In this document: positions 18,387-26,224 of the stretch, piece after piece | How the letters are laid out: each line of letters starts with the position of its first letter | Position numbering within the stretch: the first letter of the stretch is position 1 | From: Nitrosomonas sp. | GTDB lineage: Bacteria > Pseudomonadota > Gammaproteobacteria > Burkholderiales > Nitrosomonadaceae | DNA: 64,000 nt | Direction: 5' to 3' | Assembly (NCBI RefSeq): GCF_019635155.1 | Contig: NZ_JAHBZY010000014.1 | Coordinates: forward strand, 32,094 to 96,093 | Notes under the pieces: model-generated | The model's input: the letters and a program-made list of their open reading frames with translations, nothing else | The model's database searches: none | Told to the model about the DNA's origin: nothing | Position numbers and translations under genes: made by a program

Positions 18387-19256
18387 CTAGCGTGGCGGGT
18401 TGATGAAAAACTCTCGTATCAGAAAGTCTTCCAATGCCGCGCTATCTTTTTCCCGTGCCGATAGCACAACCACGCGATGCAAACGGTGCGATTCCCAATT
18501 GAAATCTTCTTTGTAATATTCCCGGATCAATTGAATCATGCGGCGGATGATGGCGCGCTCGATATCGCCTTCCGGGCCTGCGGTGACCTGGATCATTTGC
18601 AAACGCGGATTGCTTTGTCCTGTTGTCCAGGCGCGGAACGAAAATTCGGCGGTACGCGGACCGATGCGCATAATCTGAAATATTCCGCTGGTGCCGGGGT
18701 TTTGCAAGTTGCGCCGGATATTGGCCATGCGGACTTCGTCGGCGGATGGCTGTTTTGCGGAGCTACTTGCGGCGGCTGTTTCCGGGTTGTCGAAAATCCC
18801 TGATGCTTGCTGGCGGGATTTAATATATTCGGATAAATCGGTCGGTGCATCGGCAGGCGGTTGGGTTGGAGCCTTGGTTTTTGCAACTTCTTTTACGGGT
18901 GTGGGAGTCTTGGGTTTGCTGGGTTGCGCCACTGCCTTGGGCTTGGTTTGCGGTCGCGATGTAGGTGCTGGCGCGGGGCGCGGTGACGTTTTCGTTGTTG
19001 GTTTAGGTTCCTCTGCAATTTTCGGTTTTTCCGGTTGCGACGGCGGTGGGGTAGGTGCGGAAGAAGGTATCGAGCTGACGGCATTTTCATCTTCGTGTAA
19101 ATCGATGAAGCTTGCCTCGATAGGAGGCGGTGTTTCGATTTCCACTTCCGGCATCGATAGAAAAAATCCCAAAGCCCAAACGATCAACAGCCAGATGAGC
19201 GCAGCCAGCGGCAAAGGCCACCATAGGCGAACTTCTCTCGTTCGTGAGCTTGCCAT
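18387..19256 (-). CDS. TonB/TolA-like energy transducer
   Basis: The 289-residue protein has one N-terminal membrane anchor (PLPLAALIWLLIVWALGFFL), a Pro/Lys/Thr-rich periplasmic linker of about 90 residues and a C-terminal globular part with IERAIIRRMIQLIREYYKED. This is the TonB layout, passing proton-motive energy from ExbB/ExbD to outer-membrane transporters. The C-terminal domain does not show the classical TonB YP motif, so a TonB/TolA relative is the safe call. It is the last gene of the exbB-exbD-tonB set on the minus strand, 9 bases behind exbD. No TonB-dependent receptor lies in the window. Confidence 0.75.
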   Translation of the reverse strand: MASSRTREVRLWWPLPLAALIWLLIVWALGFFLSMPEVEIETPPPIEASFIDLHEDENAVSSIPSSAPTPPPSQPEKPKIAEEPKPTTKTSPRPAPAPTSRPQTKPKAVAQPSKPKTPTPVKEVAKTKAPTQPPADAPTDLSEYIKSRQQASGIFDNPETAAASSSAKQPSADEVRMANIRRNLQNPGTSGIFQIMRIGPRTAEFSFRAWTTGQSNPRLQMIQVTAGPEGDIERAIIRRMIQLIREYYKEDFNWESHRLHRVVVLSAREKDSAALEDFLIREFFINPPR

Positions 19257-19265
19257 CTATTTATA

Positions 19266-19667
19266 CTATTTATGTTTGACTGCGATTAAAAAATGCTGAG
19301 CTCCAGCTGCACGGGCACGTAGCATGGCTTGTACCACCATTCCTTGCGGGGCCTCATTATCCGCAGACACGATTAACTTTTGCTTGGAGTCCTCAAGCAG
19401 TGGTTTAAGTGTATTAGCCAGCGTATCAAGCGTGACAACCGTCTGATTAATGTAGATTTTGCTGTCTTTGGTTAATGTCAACGTGACGGGTTTTTCCGCG
19501 CTTAATTTTTCTGCTTGCCCTTCGGGCAGGTCGACTTGCAATGAATCCAATTTTTGCATCGATAAGGAAGCCAGCATGAAGGTTGCCAGCAAGAAAAACA
19601 TTACGTCGATCATCGGGATGATCTCGATTTTGCCTTTCTGGACCGACCGGTTTTTACGTAGTTTCAT
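19266..19667 (-). CDS. exbD: ExbD/TolR-family biopolymer transport protein
   Basis: The 133-residue protein has the short cytoplasmic N-terminus, one membrane helix with the conserved proton-relay aspartate in IIPMIDVMFFLLATFM, and a C-terminal periplasmic domain ending HFLIAVKHK. It works with ExbB as the motor stator that energises the adjacent TonB-like protein. Its start overlaps the end of exbB by 14 bases, a sign of coupled translation. Confidence 0.92.
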   Translation of the reverse strand: MKLRKNRSVQKGKIEIIPMIDVMFFLLATFMLASLSMQKLDSLQVDLPEGQAEKLSAEKPVTLTLTKDSKIYINQTVVTLDTLANTLKPLLEDSKQKLIVSADNEAPQGMVVQAMLRARAAGAQHFLIAVKHK

Positions 19668-20304
19668 CGAGATTGTCCTGTTGATCCAGACGGATATTGT
19701 CGATCAGCCGAGTGCCTAATCGCTCCATTTCGTCCATTGTCAGCGACTGCAAGCGGGAAAAATAATTGAAGCCGAACAATGCTACCAGTGCAATGGCCAG
19801 TCCGACGACGGTTGCAATCAGTGCTTCCGCAACGCCGCCGGTAACCGCGGTCGGATTGACCAGACCTTCATTGCCGATCACCTGGAATGCGCGCATCATA
19901 CCGATCACGGTTCCTACCAGACCCAGCAGCGGTGCGGCTGTGACGATGGTTTCCAGAGCCCAGAGCCGACGCGCAAGTGATTCTTCAATAATTTGCGCTT
20001 CATCGGCGGCGCGTGATTCCGTCCACCAAGCGGGTTGATGGCGATTGGAAATGACGACTTCAAAGAACCGTTTGTAATAGTGGCGGCTATCCAATCCGGA
20101 AAGAATTTTTTCCAGATCGTTCCATTTGAAGCCATATGTTTCCACCAGATTGAGCAAATCGCCAGAAAGTCGGGCATAGCGCCAATAAATAAATGCTTTC
20201 TCAAGCATGATCGCGACTGCGATCACTCCCAATAAAACCAGCGGGATGATAATAATTCCGCCAAGTTTCAACATTATCCAGGCCTGATTAAATTCCTCCA
20301 TCAT
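19654..20304 (-). CDS. exbB: ExbB/TolQ/MotA-family proton channel
   Basis: Three membrane helices are seen: GGIIIIPLVLLGVIAVAIML near the N-terminus, and the pair ETIVTAAPLLGLVGTVIGMM and AEALIATVVGLAIALVALFG. This is the MotA/TolQ/ExbB fold, with the conserved Pro, Gly and Thr of the channel. A ribosome site TGGAG sits 6 bases before the ATG at 20304. A start 27 bases earlier (20331) is in frame but lacks one. The order exbB-exbD-tonB is on the minus strand, and the promoter must lie in the gap toward 20687. Confidence 0.9.
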   Translation of the reverse strand: MMEEFNQAWIMLKLGGIIIIPLVLLGVIAVAIMLEKAFIYWRYARLSGDLLNLVETYGFKWNDLEKILSGLDSRHYYKRFFEVVISNRHQPAWWTESRAADEAQIIEESLARRLWALETIVTAAPLLGLVGTVIGMMRAFQVIGNEGLVNPTAVTGGVAEALIATVVGLAIALVALFGFNYFSRLQSLTMDEMERLGTRLIDNIRLDQQDNLDETT

Positions 20305-20687
20305 ATTCAACTCCAGATTAAGACTATTCATGATTTTTAGTTACCAGTAATTTTGAGAATTAATGAATTAACGAGAATGGTATCGCAAGCTAAATCAGTG
20401 CGACATTTTCCATAAAAAAATTTTTATTTCAGAAATTTTCAAATTCATAACAAATCTACTGCCCTGATAATTCGTAAGAATATTCCACATCGAATCTCTG
20501 GCTTGATCAATTCGAATGAATGTTAAGAATAGTGGAAAAACGCCTGCAGTTAAAATTATTTAATGGCAAAATGAATAACTATTCTGGCATTGTTGCAGAA
20601 AGATGCGAAGCGCATCCGAATTACTTCTCACACGGGGGGAGCCAGGTCGATGAATCAGTTAAAACAACCGGATTATAGTCGTTAAAG
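20305..20687. other. Divergent promoter gap between exbB and the surface-adhesin-E-like gene
   Basis: No gene is seen in this stretch. It is AT-rich near exbB and holds a GATGCG-AAG-CGCATC hairpin at 20602-20616. The exbB promoter and the promoter of the plus-strand gene at 20688 must both lie here. No confident sigma-70 match or Fur box could be read. Confidence 0.35.
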
Positions 20688-21074
20688 ATGAAAAAATGCT
20701 TATTGATGTTAGTACTATTATGGATGGCCATTCCGGTGCAAGCCAAGTGGATCAAAGTGGATATTGCGACAAAATACAATGAAACGCATTATTTTGATCC
20801 GGAAACGATACTCAGAGACGGTGTTTTCCGGAAAATCTGGGTATTATCCAGTTATGAAGAAAAGCAAGAGGGTGGTTTTCGTGCAATAAAAACGCGGTAC
20901 GAGTTTGATTGCCAACACCATCAGGCCCGTTCGATCACGATGTTACTTTACCCCGATCAGAATGCCATGGGTGTGGTGATCGGTGCGCGTCACAATGATT
21001 CCGATCATTGGTTTGGTTTTTCAGCCAACTCGATGTTCCAGCATATCGAGCAAATAATTTGTATTGATGATTAG
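20688..21074 (+). CDS. Secreted protein, surface-adhesin-E-like
   Basis: The 128-residue product begins with a clear signal peptide, CLLMLVLLWMAIPVQA, cleaved before KWIKVDIA. The mature sequence has the pattern of the small surface-adhesin E (PF16747-like) family: W-x-x-V, a FDPETI turn, KIWVLSSYEEK, a DC motif before the final strands and a late I-x-C. Two cysteines could pair. The function is unknown. The stop overlaps by 4 bases the stop of the convergent Mut7-C gene. The family call is from recall of the pattern. Confidence 0.6.
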   Translation: MKKCLLMLVLLWMAIPVQAKWIKVDIATKYNETHYFDPETILRDGVFRKIWVLSSYEEKQEGGFRAIKTRYEFDCQHHQARSITMLLYPDQNAMGVVIGARHNDSDHWFGFSANSMFQHIEQIICIDD

Positions 21075-21841
21075 ATTTTTCTATACATTGTATTCGGGTT
21101 AGTTAATTCATTGATTAGAGTTTCTATTCGGGAATGGTGGCTTCCTTGCCAATAAATCTGTTTGCAGTTCCGGCAAACCAAGAATTCGTCATGGTATTTT
21201 TTCGTGAGCGGTTGCAAGCGGTGCTCAATTTGTTGTTTGGCAATTTTCTCTAAATGACCGTTGCAATGGACGCAGCGCGTCAGAGGCATAACCATGGAAT
21301 ATAAATCAAATCGTTTTAGAACTTCGTGGATTTGTATTTTGGGGATGTCTGCTCTTACAAAATAACCGAATGTAATAATCTTACGTTGCAAGAGTGCGCG
21401 ATCCCGGGTCAACAGCATCCGTTGTTGGTCGTGAGATATTTCAGCGATGGTATTGTCTTCATAATCATTACGATAGAGGCAATCAAAACCTAATAATCGT
21501 AGATACCGCGCCAATCTGCCGAGATTGGTATCGACCACAAAAAGGAGCGGACAGGGTATTTCCGCACGAAGTCGTAACTGCGAAGCTGGCGAGTTCGTCT
21601 CAAGCGTTGGATAAACTTGAATGTGATCGGAGTCTTGCACAAGATAATCAAAATTAACAGCATGCCCATTGACCAGAATCCGTTCAACTTCGGTATGCGG
21701 CACATTAAATGACTCGATCATATCCTTGATCGAAGCGCTACGAAAAAAGCAATGACTGATTTCCTTGTCACGGAGTGCCGGATCAATGAAATCGTTTAAC
21801 GATTGATGAAAATGTATTTTGATCTGAGCCACTGAATACAC
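21071..21841 (-). CDS. Ub-Mut7C / Mut7-C RNase-domain protein
   Basis: The 256-residue protein has two parts. Residues 1-80 are a ubiquitin/ThiS-like domain (VERILVNGHAVNFDYLV, DSDHIQVYP). From about 95 on is a Mut7-C PIN-like RNase domain: LLFVVDTNLGRLARYLRLLG, a late acidic RNDYEDNTI and LLTRDRALLQ. It closes with a zinc ribbon (CVHCNG and CRNCKQIYWQG). The catalytic acidic residues of a PIN-like nuclease are present. The RNA substrate is unknown, and the ubiquitin-like part is often said to act as a specificity or regulatory domain. The start is GTG 21841; a second GTG four codons in is also possible. Confidence 0.8.
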   Translation of the reverse strand: MYSVAQIKIHFHQSLNDFIDPALRDKEISHCFFRSASIKDMIESFNVPHTEVERILVNGHAVNFDYLVQDSDHIQVYPTLETNSPASQLRLRAEIPCPLLFVVDTNLGRLARYLRLLGFDCLYRNDYEDNTIAEISHDQQRMLLTRDRALLQRKIITFGYFVRADIPKIQIHEVLKRFDLYSMVMPLTRCVHCNGHLEKIAKQQIEHRLQPLTKKYHDEFLVCRNCKQIYWQGSHHSRIETLINELTNPNTMYRKI

Positions 21842-21898
21842 TCTTCATGAGAAGGTGCGAGGGGTGACGGCGGTATGCAAAGTGGAGGTTGAGTTAAG

Positions 21899-21912
21899 TT
21901 GATTAAGATCAA
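21899..21912 (+). promoter_or_regulatory. FNR/Anr-type operator (perfect consensus)
   Basis: TTGATTAAGATCAA fits the FNR/Anr/Dnr consensus TTGAT-N4-ATCAA with no mismatch. It lies 82 bases upstream of a tiny lipoprotein ATG. Exactly 22 bases separate its end from a TACTCT hexamer at 21935-21940. That is the spacing of a class II FNR-dependent promoter in which the box replaces the -35 element. Such boxes respond to oxygen, and in denitrifying bacteria to nitric oxide. Confidence 0.65.
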
Positions 21913-21993
21913 AGTTTCCAATTGTCTTACCCGGTACTCTTCTTATCGTCGTAACAAAAAATTAATCATTAACGTACAAACAGAAGGTTTTAA

Positions 21994-22185
21994 ATGAAAA
22001 TTATACATTTATTGGTAGTATCAGCAGCTTTGGTTTTGGTTGCGTGTGGTGGTAAACCAACAGCTCCCGAGTCTCCTGATCCGGATGCATATGGCAAAAC
22101 TATCCAGCCATTTCATCAAATCCCTGCAGGCGATCAAGAAGGTGGTGGGAAAGCTCGTTCGACCGAAGAAAAATCCAATTATTAA
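21994..22185 (+). CDS. Tiny lipoprotein (63 aa)
   Basis: The 63-residue product is a lipoprotein: a short hydrophobic signal with lipobox LVAC, cysteine at residue 19, then GGKPTAPESPDPDAYGKTIQ and a hydrophilic Gly/Lys/Ser-rich tail. AGAAGG precedes the ATG. Nothing beyond the lipid anchor is recognisable, and no known small-lipoprotein family is evident. It is monocistronic, between an FNR-type box and a strong hairpin terminator. Confidence 0.75.
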   Translation: MKIIHLLVVSAALVLVACGGKPTAPESPDPDAYGKTIQPFHQIPAGDQEGGGKARSTEEKSNY

Positions 22186-22201
22186 TTGTTAGAAAAAGCA
22201 A

Positions 22202-22259
22202 TCAGTGTTCGATAGTTTAAATTGCATGCAATTTTTTCTATAGAACACTGAAATTTTTT
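22202..22259 (+). terminator. Long hairpin terminator after the tiny lipoprotein
   Basis: A 14-base stem with one mismatch (TCAGTGTTCGATAG at 22202-22215, CTATAGAACACTGA at 22238-22251) encloses a perfect 16-base palindrome AAATTGCATGCAATTT (22219-22234). A T-run follows at 22254-22259. This fits a Rho-independent terminator; because of the symmetry it could also serve the convergent P450 operon. Confidence 0.75.
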
Positions 22260-22341
22260 GTCCTCTTCGTTGTTAATTTGATCCCAAAAAGTAGCAGTTC
22301 CAATCATTCTTATTATTGAAATCCCTGCTCCTGAAACGATG

Positions 22342-23616
22342 CTATTGTGTAGTCCAGGCTAATTGATACGCTTCAGGGAACGGTCCGGCTTTATAATCAA
22401 TATTCCCTTTCGCTTCGATATTATTTTGTAACAATACTTGGCGTGCCATTTCCGGAATCATCACCATTCCGACATAACGTCCCAGACATTCGTGGTTTCC
22501 GAATCCAAAGTGGAAATAGTTATACCAATTGCGTTGAGGGATAAATTCATCCGGAGATTCAAATGCCCGCTCATCGAACATTGCTGATAATGTTACGGGC
22601 AATACATAAGTTCCGGTACGCAGAACTGTTTCATGATTTGTTCCTTTAGCCGCAGTATAGTCGCTTGCAGTCGTACGGAATAAATATGGGGTTATCGGCG
22701 AGAATCGTAGAGCTTCCCAAACGATTCCGTCAAACTCTGAAGGATCTTCTTTTTTCGCGGCTGTTTTTGCGGCTTCCAGCCATTGCGGGTGTTGGAATAA
22801 ATATTGCAATACTTGAGCAACCGCTTGTGAAGTGGTTTCAATCGCGCCGATTAATAAACCACCCGCATTGACACCCAGACGCTTGATGTCAAAATCCAAT
22901 TCCTTGGCAAAACTGGTTCGTAACATTCTGGTTACAATATCATCCCGTAATCTGATGATGGTCGAGAAAGTCAATTTCTCCGCTTTAACTGCAAGCAAGC
23001 GCTTTGCAATCAACATGGTGATGTACTCGCCTAGTTTCTTGGAAGTTTCGTTATGGCGATCAATGATCCGCTGTGACAATTCCGGAGGTACCAAGTCAAA
23101 CGGATGATTGTGAAATGTATCGTATTGATTCCAGTAGGACCATTCGATCAGATCTTTCCGGTCAGCGCCCGTTAGGCCGAAGTAGTCTTGTACCAGTGTG
23201 GCTGGAACCATGCGGCAAAAGCTGTTTACGACTTCGATCTGGCCATTGGCTTTGGTAAGAATTCCTCGAGCGATATCCGCCACCATGTTGCGTACTTTCG
23301 GTAAATCATCGCGGTTGAGCATAAATTGCATCAATGATTTTTCCCGCGTATGCAACGCATCGTCATCATGCGCCATCAAATAATTATCCATTTTTGGAAC
23401 ATAGGGTTTAACGGTAAAGACCTTGTACATTTTCAAAATCTCCCGGACATCGTCAAATCGGGTTACCAGCGTGCAATCAGGCGTTACCAGAATGGGGCGT
23501 TTTTCGCGCAATTCTTTGAAGAAAGGTAAGGGTTCGGTATCTATCCATCGGCGCACCAACGGAAATTTTTCTGTATCGGAGGTTGCGTCATACCGTTCAA
23601 GATAATTTGTATTCAT
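22342..23616 (-). CDS. Cytochrome P450
   Basis: The 424-residue protein has all P450 landmarks. The heme-binding loop HFGFGNHECLG has the axial C377. The ExxR motif is at E301-R304 (EALRFSP), and the I-helix shows GAIETT near residues 257-262, with a Glu in place of the usual acid-alcohol pair's Asp. No membrane anchor or fused reductase is present, so it should be a soluble bacterial class I enzyme needing a ferredoxin partner. The ferredoxin-reductase gene at the left edge is not linked. It lies 42 bases downstream of a di-heme lipoprotein gene and is probably co-transcribed with it. The substrate cannot be read. Confidence 0.94.
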   Translation of the reverse strand: MNTNYLERYDATSDTEKFPLVRRWIDTEPLPFFKELREKRPILVTPDCTLVTRFDDVREILKMYKVFTVKPYVPKMDNYLMAHDDDALHTREKSLMQFMLNRDDLPKVRNMVADIARGILTKANGQIEVVNSFCRMVPATLVQDYFGLTGADRKDLIEWSYWNQYDTFHNHPFDLVPPELSQRIIDRHNETSKKLGEYITMLIAKRLLAVKAEKLTFSTIIRLRDDIVTRMLRTSFAKELDFDIKRLGVNAGGLLIGAIETTSQAVAQVLQYLFQHPQWLEAAKTAAKKEDPSEFDGIVWEALRFSPITPYLFRTTASDYTAAKGTNHETVLRTGTYVLPVTLSAMFDERAFESPDEFIPQRNWYNYFHFGFGNHECLGRYVGMVMIPEMARQVLLQNNIEAKGNIDYKAGPFPEAYQLAWTTQ

Positions 23617-23658
23617 TTAATAACCCCTTGTTATTTAATGTAATTGTTTAAATTCCAA

Positions 23659-25710
23659 TTATAGAGTCTTCAGATATTCCAGCAAATCCAACCGTTCTTC
23701 CTTGGTGAGCGGTTTTAGAATTTTTCCGTTTAACTGCGCTGTTTTACCAGTGGTATATTCATGTCCTGCATTACTATTGCCTTTTAAACTGGTATCAAAA
23801 GTAAAACCTTCGTATCCGCTACTTTTGAGACCTACTTTGACCGGATCGAATTCTCTTGAACCTACTTCAAATTGATCGGGCCGATATTCTCCATCTTCCG
23901 GATCACCTTCACTTTTTTTCGGTAACAGCAGATCATACAAAGTTGGCACGGAGCCGTTATGAAGATATGGGGCTGTTGCCCAAATGCCGTTTAACGATCG
24001 TGCCTTATAGGCATTCAATGACGCCAACGGTTTTACGGTGGTGTCCGGATCGTAATTACCGTGCTTGATCGATGGTTTTATTTCATTGTGGAAGAATGCC
24101 CGGGCGATATCAGTGATCCAGTCTCCCCAGCGTTGGAAGAAAAGTTTATCAGGGTCCGGGGTAGCGACTACATTCAGTGTTGCTTTGGTCAGCAAAGCAG
24201 CAGCCGGCGCTTTTTGATCCAATAGAATACTGCCGACCCCTACATTGACATACTGATTACGCAGTATGCCGGAATAACCGGTACGGCTGAAACTGTTTTC
24301 GGCCATGATAGGATCCGTGCCGACATCACTGACTTTGGACATGCTGGCGATGACTCGGCGATCCGGGTCGTCGCGGACGATTTTGGCATGGCAGCCCGCG
24401 CAATATTCAATGAACAAAGATTGACCACGCAGTGCGCGCTGCTGATCAATGGAGCCAAGAATATCTTCCGGCCATTGGGGTGATTGCAGCTTCCACAGAT
24501 GCGATTCAATCCTGTGCAGGTTGTGGACATTTACGGAAGAATCGAAACTGATTTTGGTACTGGTGTTTTGTCCGCCGATCAGGGTGGAGATCGACATTCC
24601 CTTTTCTTCGTTCCAATCCAATGTACCGAATACACCGATTACTTCACCGGTATTTCGTCCTACCGGGCCTAGTCCGGCATTGGCCGCCAAACCGTTCCAT
24701 TGGACATAGTCGTGTTGCGGAATATCCCATAGAAATGGATAGCTGACGGGTGCATTGGCAGGGTTATAGATGGCTTTCCGCAGTCTTCCCAATTGCCATT
24801 TTGTCAAGCTCTGAGTTAAACGTTCCACCATTCGGTCGCGTTGATCACCGGTAGGAATTCTATCCATATCGGCCATGATTTGGTCGAGCTCTTCATCACT
24901 CATGCCTTTGTCGCGCATGATTCTGCGGTCGTGCAACAAGTCTCTGAGTTCTCTTTCGTTGATGAGATGTTCAAGAACCCGATTGTAGATACGTCCGAAT
25001 GCATCCAGTCGGGCATAGCCGTAAGGTGTCGGACTGCGGTTAATAATGGTGTAGTCGGTTAAGCGTTGTTCGTATTTTGCGAGATCACCGAGAACTTCTG
25101 TTTCGGATTTATAATTACCGCGTGCGAGGACATTCTTGACAAAGTGGTTTTTGGCCTCCTCATTTTTGCGAACGTATTGGAGCGCTTTGGAGAGACTGAT
25201 CATAATTTCTTCCATATCCGCGCTGGCCGGTCCGCCATCGATACGGATACCGACACCGTTATAGTTTACCTGACCGGTATGGCACGCTGCGCACGTGAGA
25301 CCAATGTATTCCCGGCCCTTATAGTCGTCTTTGACCCAGCCAACCGGTAATGCGTCAGGATTGTAGGATGTGGCTTTTTGCGGCAAATAGCGGAAGGCAT
25401 TCATGTTCTCGTTGGAGCGGAACAGCGTTGATTCTCCCGGTTTTTCCAATACCATGAAGAAATCATACGGCATTAGATTGGATCCCTGTGTCGTGGTATA
25501 AAACCATAAACTGTCTGAAATATCCCAGCCTTGATCGAGATATTTGATGGTCGTATAGCTGTCTCCAAACGGATCTTGTTGAACAGTGGTTGCGCCACGA
25601 TCAGGGTCTGTTTCCGGAATGAGTGTGCATGAAGATACGCCGAAGAAGAGAAACAAAGCTGAAATAAAAGATAGAAACCGTTGATCTGACGACACAAATG
25701 ATTGTTTCAC
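23659..25710 (-). CDS. Di-heme c-type cytochrome lipoprotein, RoxA/CcpA-like
   Basis: The 683-residue protein has a lipoprotein signal with lipobox VSSC (C28), so it should sit at the outer or inner membrane facing the periplasm. Two covalent heme sites are visible: C140-AA-C143-H144 and C437-AG-C440-H441. The middle region (YPFLWDIPQHDYVQWNG) and the total length match the large di-heme peroxidase branch that contains the rubber oxygenase RoxA, rather than the roughly 340-residue classical cytochrome c peroxidases. That placement is from recall. It could be a peroxidase or an oxygenase. The operon partner is the P450 gene. A 514-base gap lies upstream. Confidence 0.8.
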   Translation of the reverse strand: MKQSFVSSDQRFLSFISALFLFFGVSSCTLIPETDPDRGATTVQQDPFGDSYTTIKYLDQGWDISDSLWFYTTTQGSNLMPYDFFMVLEKPGESTLFRSNENMNAFRYLPQKATSYNPDALPVGWVKDDYKGREYIGLTCAACHTGQVNYNGVGIRIDGGPASADMEEIMISLSKALQYVRKNEEAKNHFVKNVLARGNYKSETEVLGDLAKYEQRLTDYTIINRSPTPYGYARLDAFGRIYNRVLEHLINERELRDLLHDRRIMRDKGMSDEELDQIMADMDRIPTGDQRDRMVERLTQSLTKWQLGRLRKAIYNPANAPVSYPFLWDIPQHDYVQWNGLAANAGLGPVGRNTGEVIGVFGTLDWNEEKGMSISTLIGGQNTSTKISFDSSVNVHNLHRIESHLWKLQSPQWPEDILGSIDQQRALRGQSLFIEYCAGCHAKIVRDDPDRRVIASMSKVSDVGTDPIMAENSFSRTGYSGILRNQYVNVGVGSILLDQKAPAAALLTKATLNVVATPDPDKLFFQRWGDWITDIARAFFHNEIKPSIKHGNYDPDTTVKPLASLNAYKARSLNGIWATAPYLHNGSVPTLYDLLLPKKSEGDPEDGEYRPDQFEVGSREFDPVKVGLKSSGYEGFTFDTSLKGNSNAGHEYTTGKTAQLNGKILKPLTKEERLDLLEYLKTL

Positions 25711-26224
25711 GTTGATTCCCCTTTTAACTAGAATTTGTTGAGGTGGTATGACAAGAACAAGAAATTAGAGCTATGGCAGCGATAACATTTGCCTAAGACT
25801 ATTTCCCAGTTCTCAGCATTACTTGATTTTGGATTATCTTTACACGAGACCCTTCTGTTACTCCTAATTTTTATGGAATATAGTGTCTGCCGTAAGCTGC
25901 ATCAGCTTTGGATTATATTCAGAAATTGCTGTGGATGACAGTAAAACTCGCACGCGCCATGAAATAGATCCGTTGTCACTCAAGAACGCGATGATTCATG
26001 ATTGTTTGCTGAGATAAAATTTTGAATAGCTCAATAGTAGTCGGATAATTTATTAACACTTAATATTCAAATAGAAACTATCGATTGAACTGGCAATTAA
26101 CGATTTTCTCGTTTCCGGGAAAGGATATGGCCTGAACTATCTGAAACCAAGGGGGCAGATTTTGTAATTGTGAGTACTGGTGATTGAACATTTGAACAGT
26201 GACTCGAATGTTTAAAGCAATTTC
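25711..26224. other. 514-base gap between the di-heme gene and glmS
   Basis: This AT-rich stretch holds no frame with a ribosome site. It must contain the promoter of the di-heme/P450 operon and the glmS downstream region. A weak AACATT/AATGTT inverted repeat lies near 26189-26211 downstream of glmS. No FNR-type box was found. Confidence 0.35.

Noticed and set aside
20349-20380. Possible Fur box upstream of exbB
   Set aside because: The GAGAAT-type repeats match too few positions of the Fur consensus to support a site.
20586-20597. GGCATTGTTGCA, similar to the end of IS6-family elements
   Set aside because: Only 12 bases, no second end and no transposase trace nearby.
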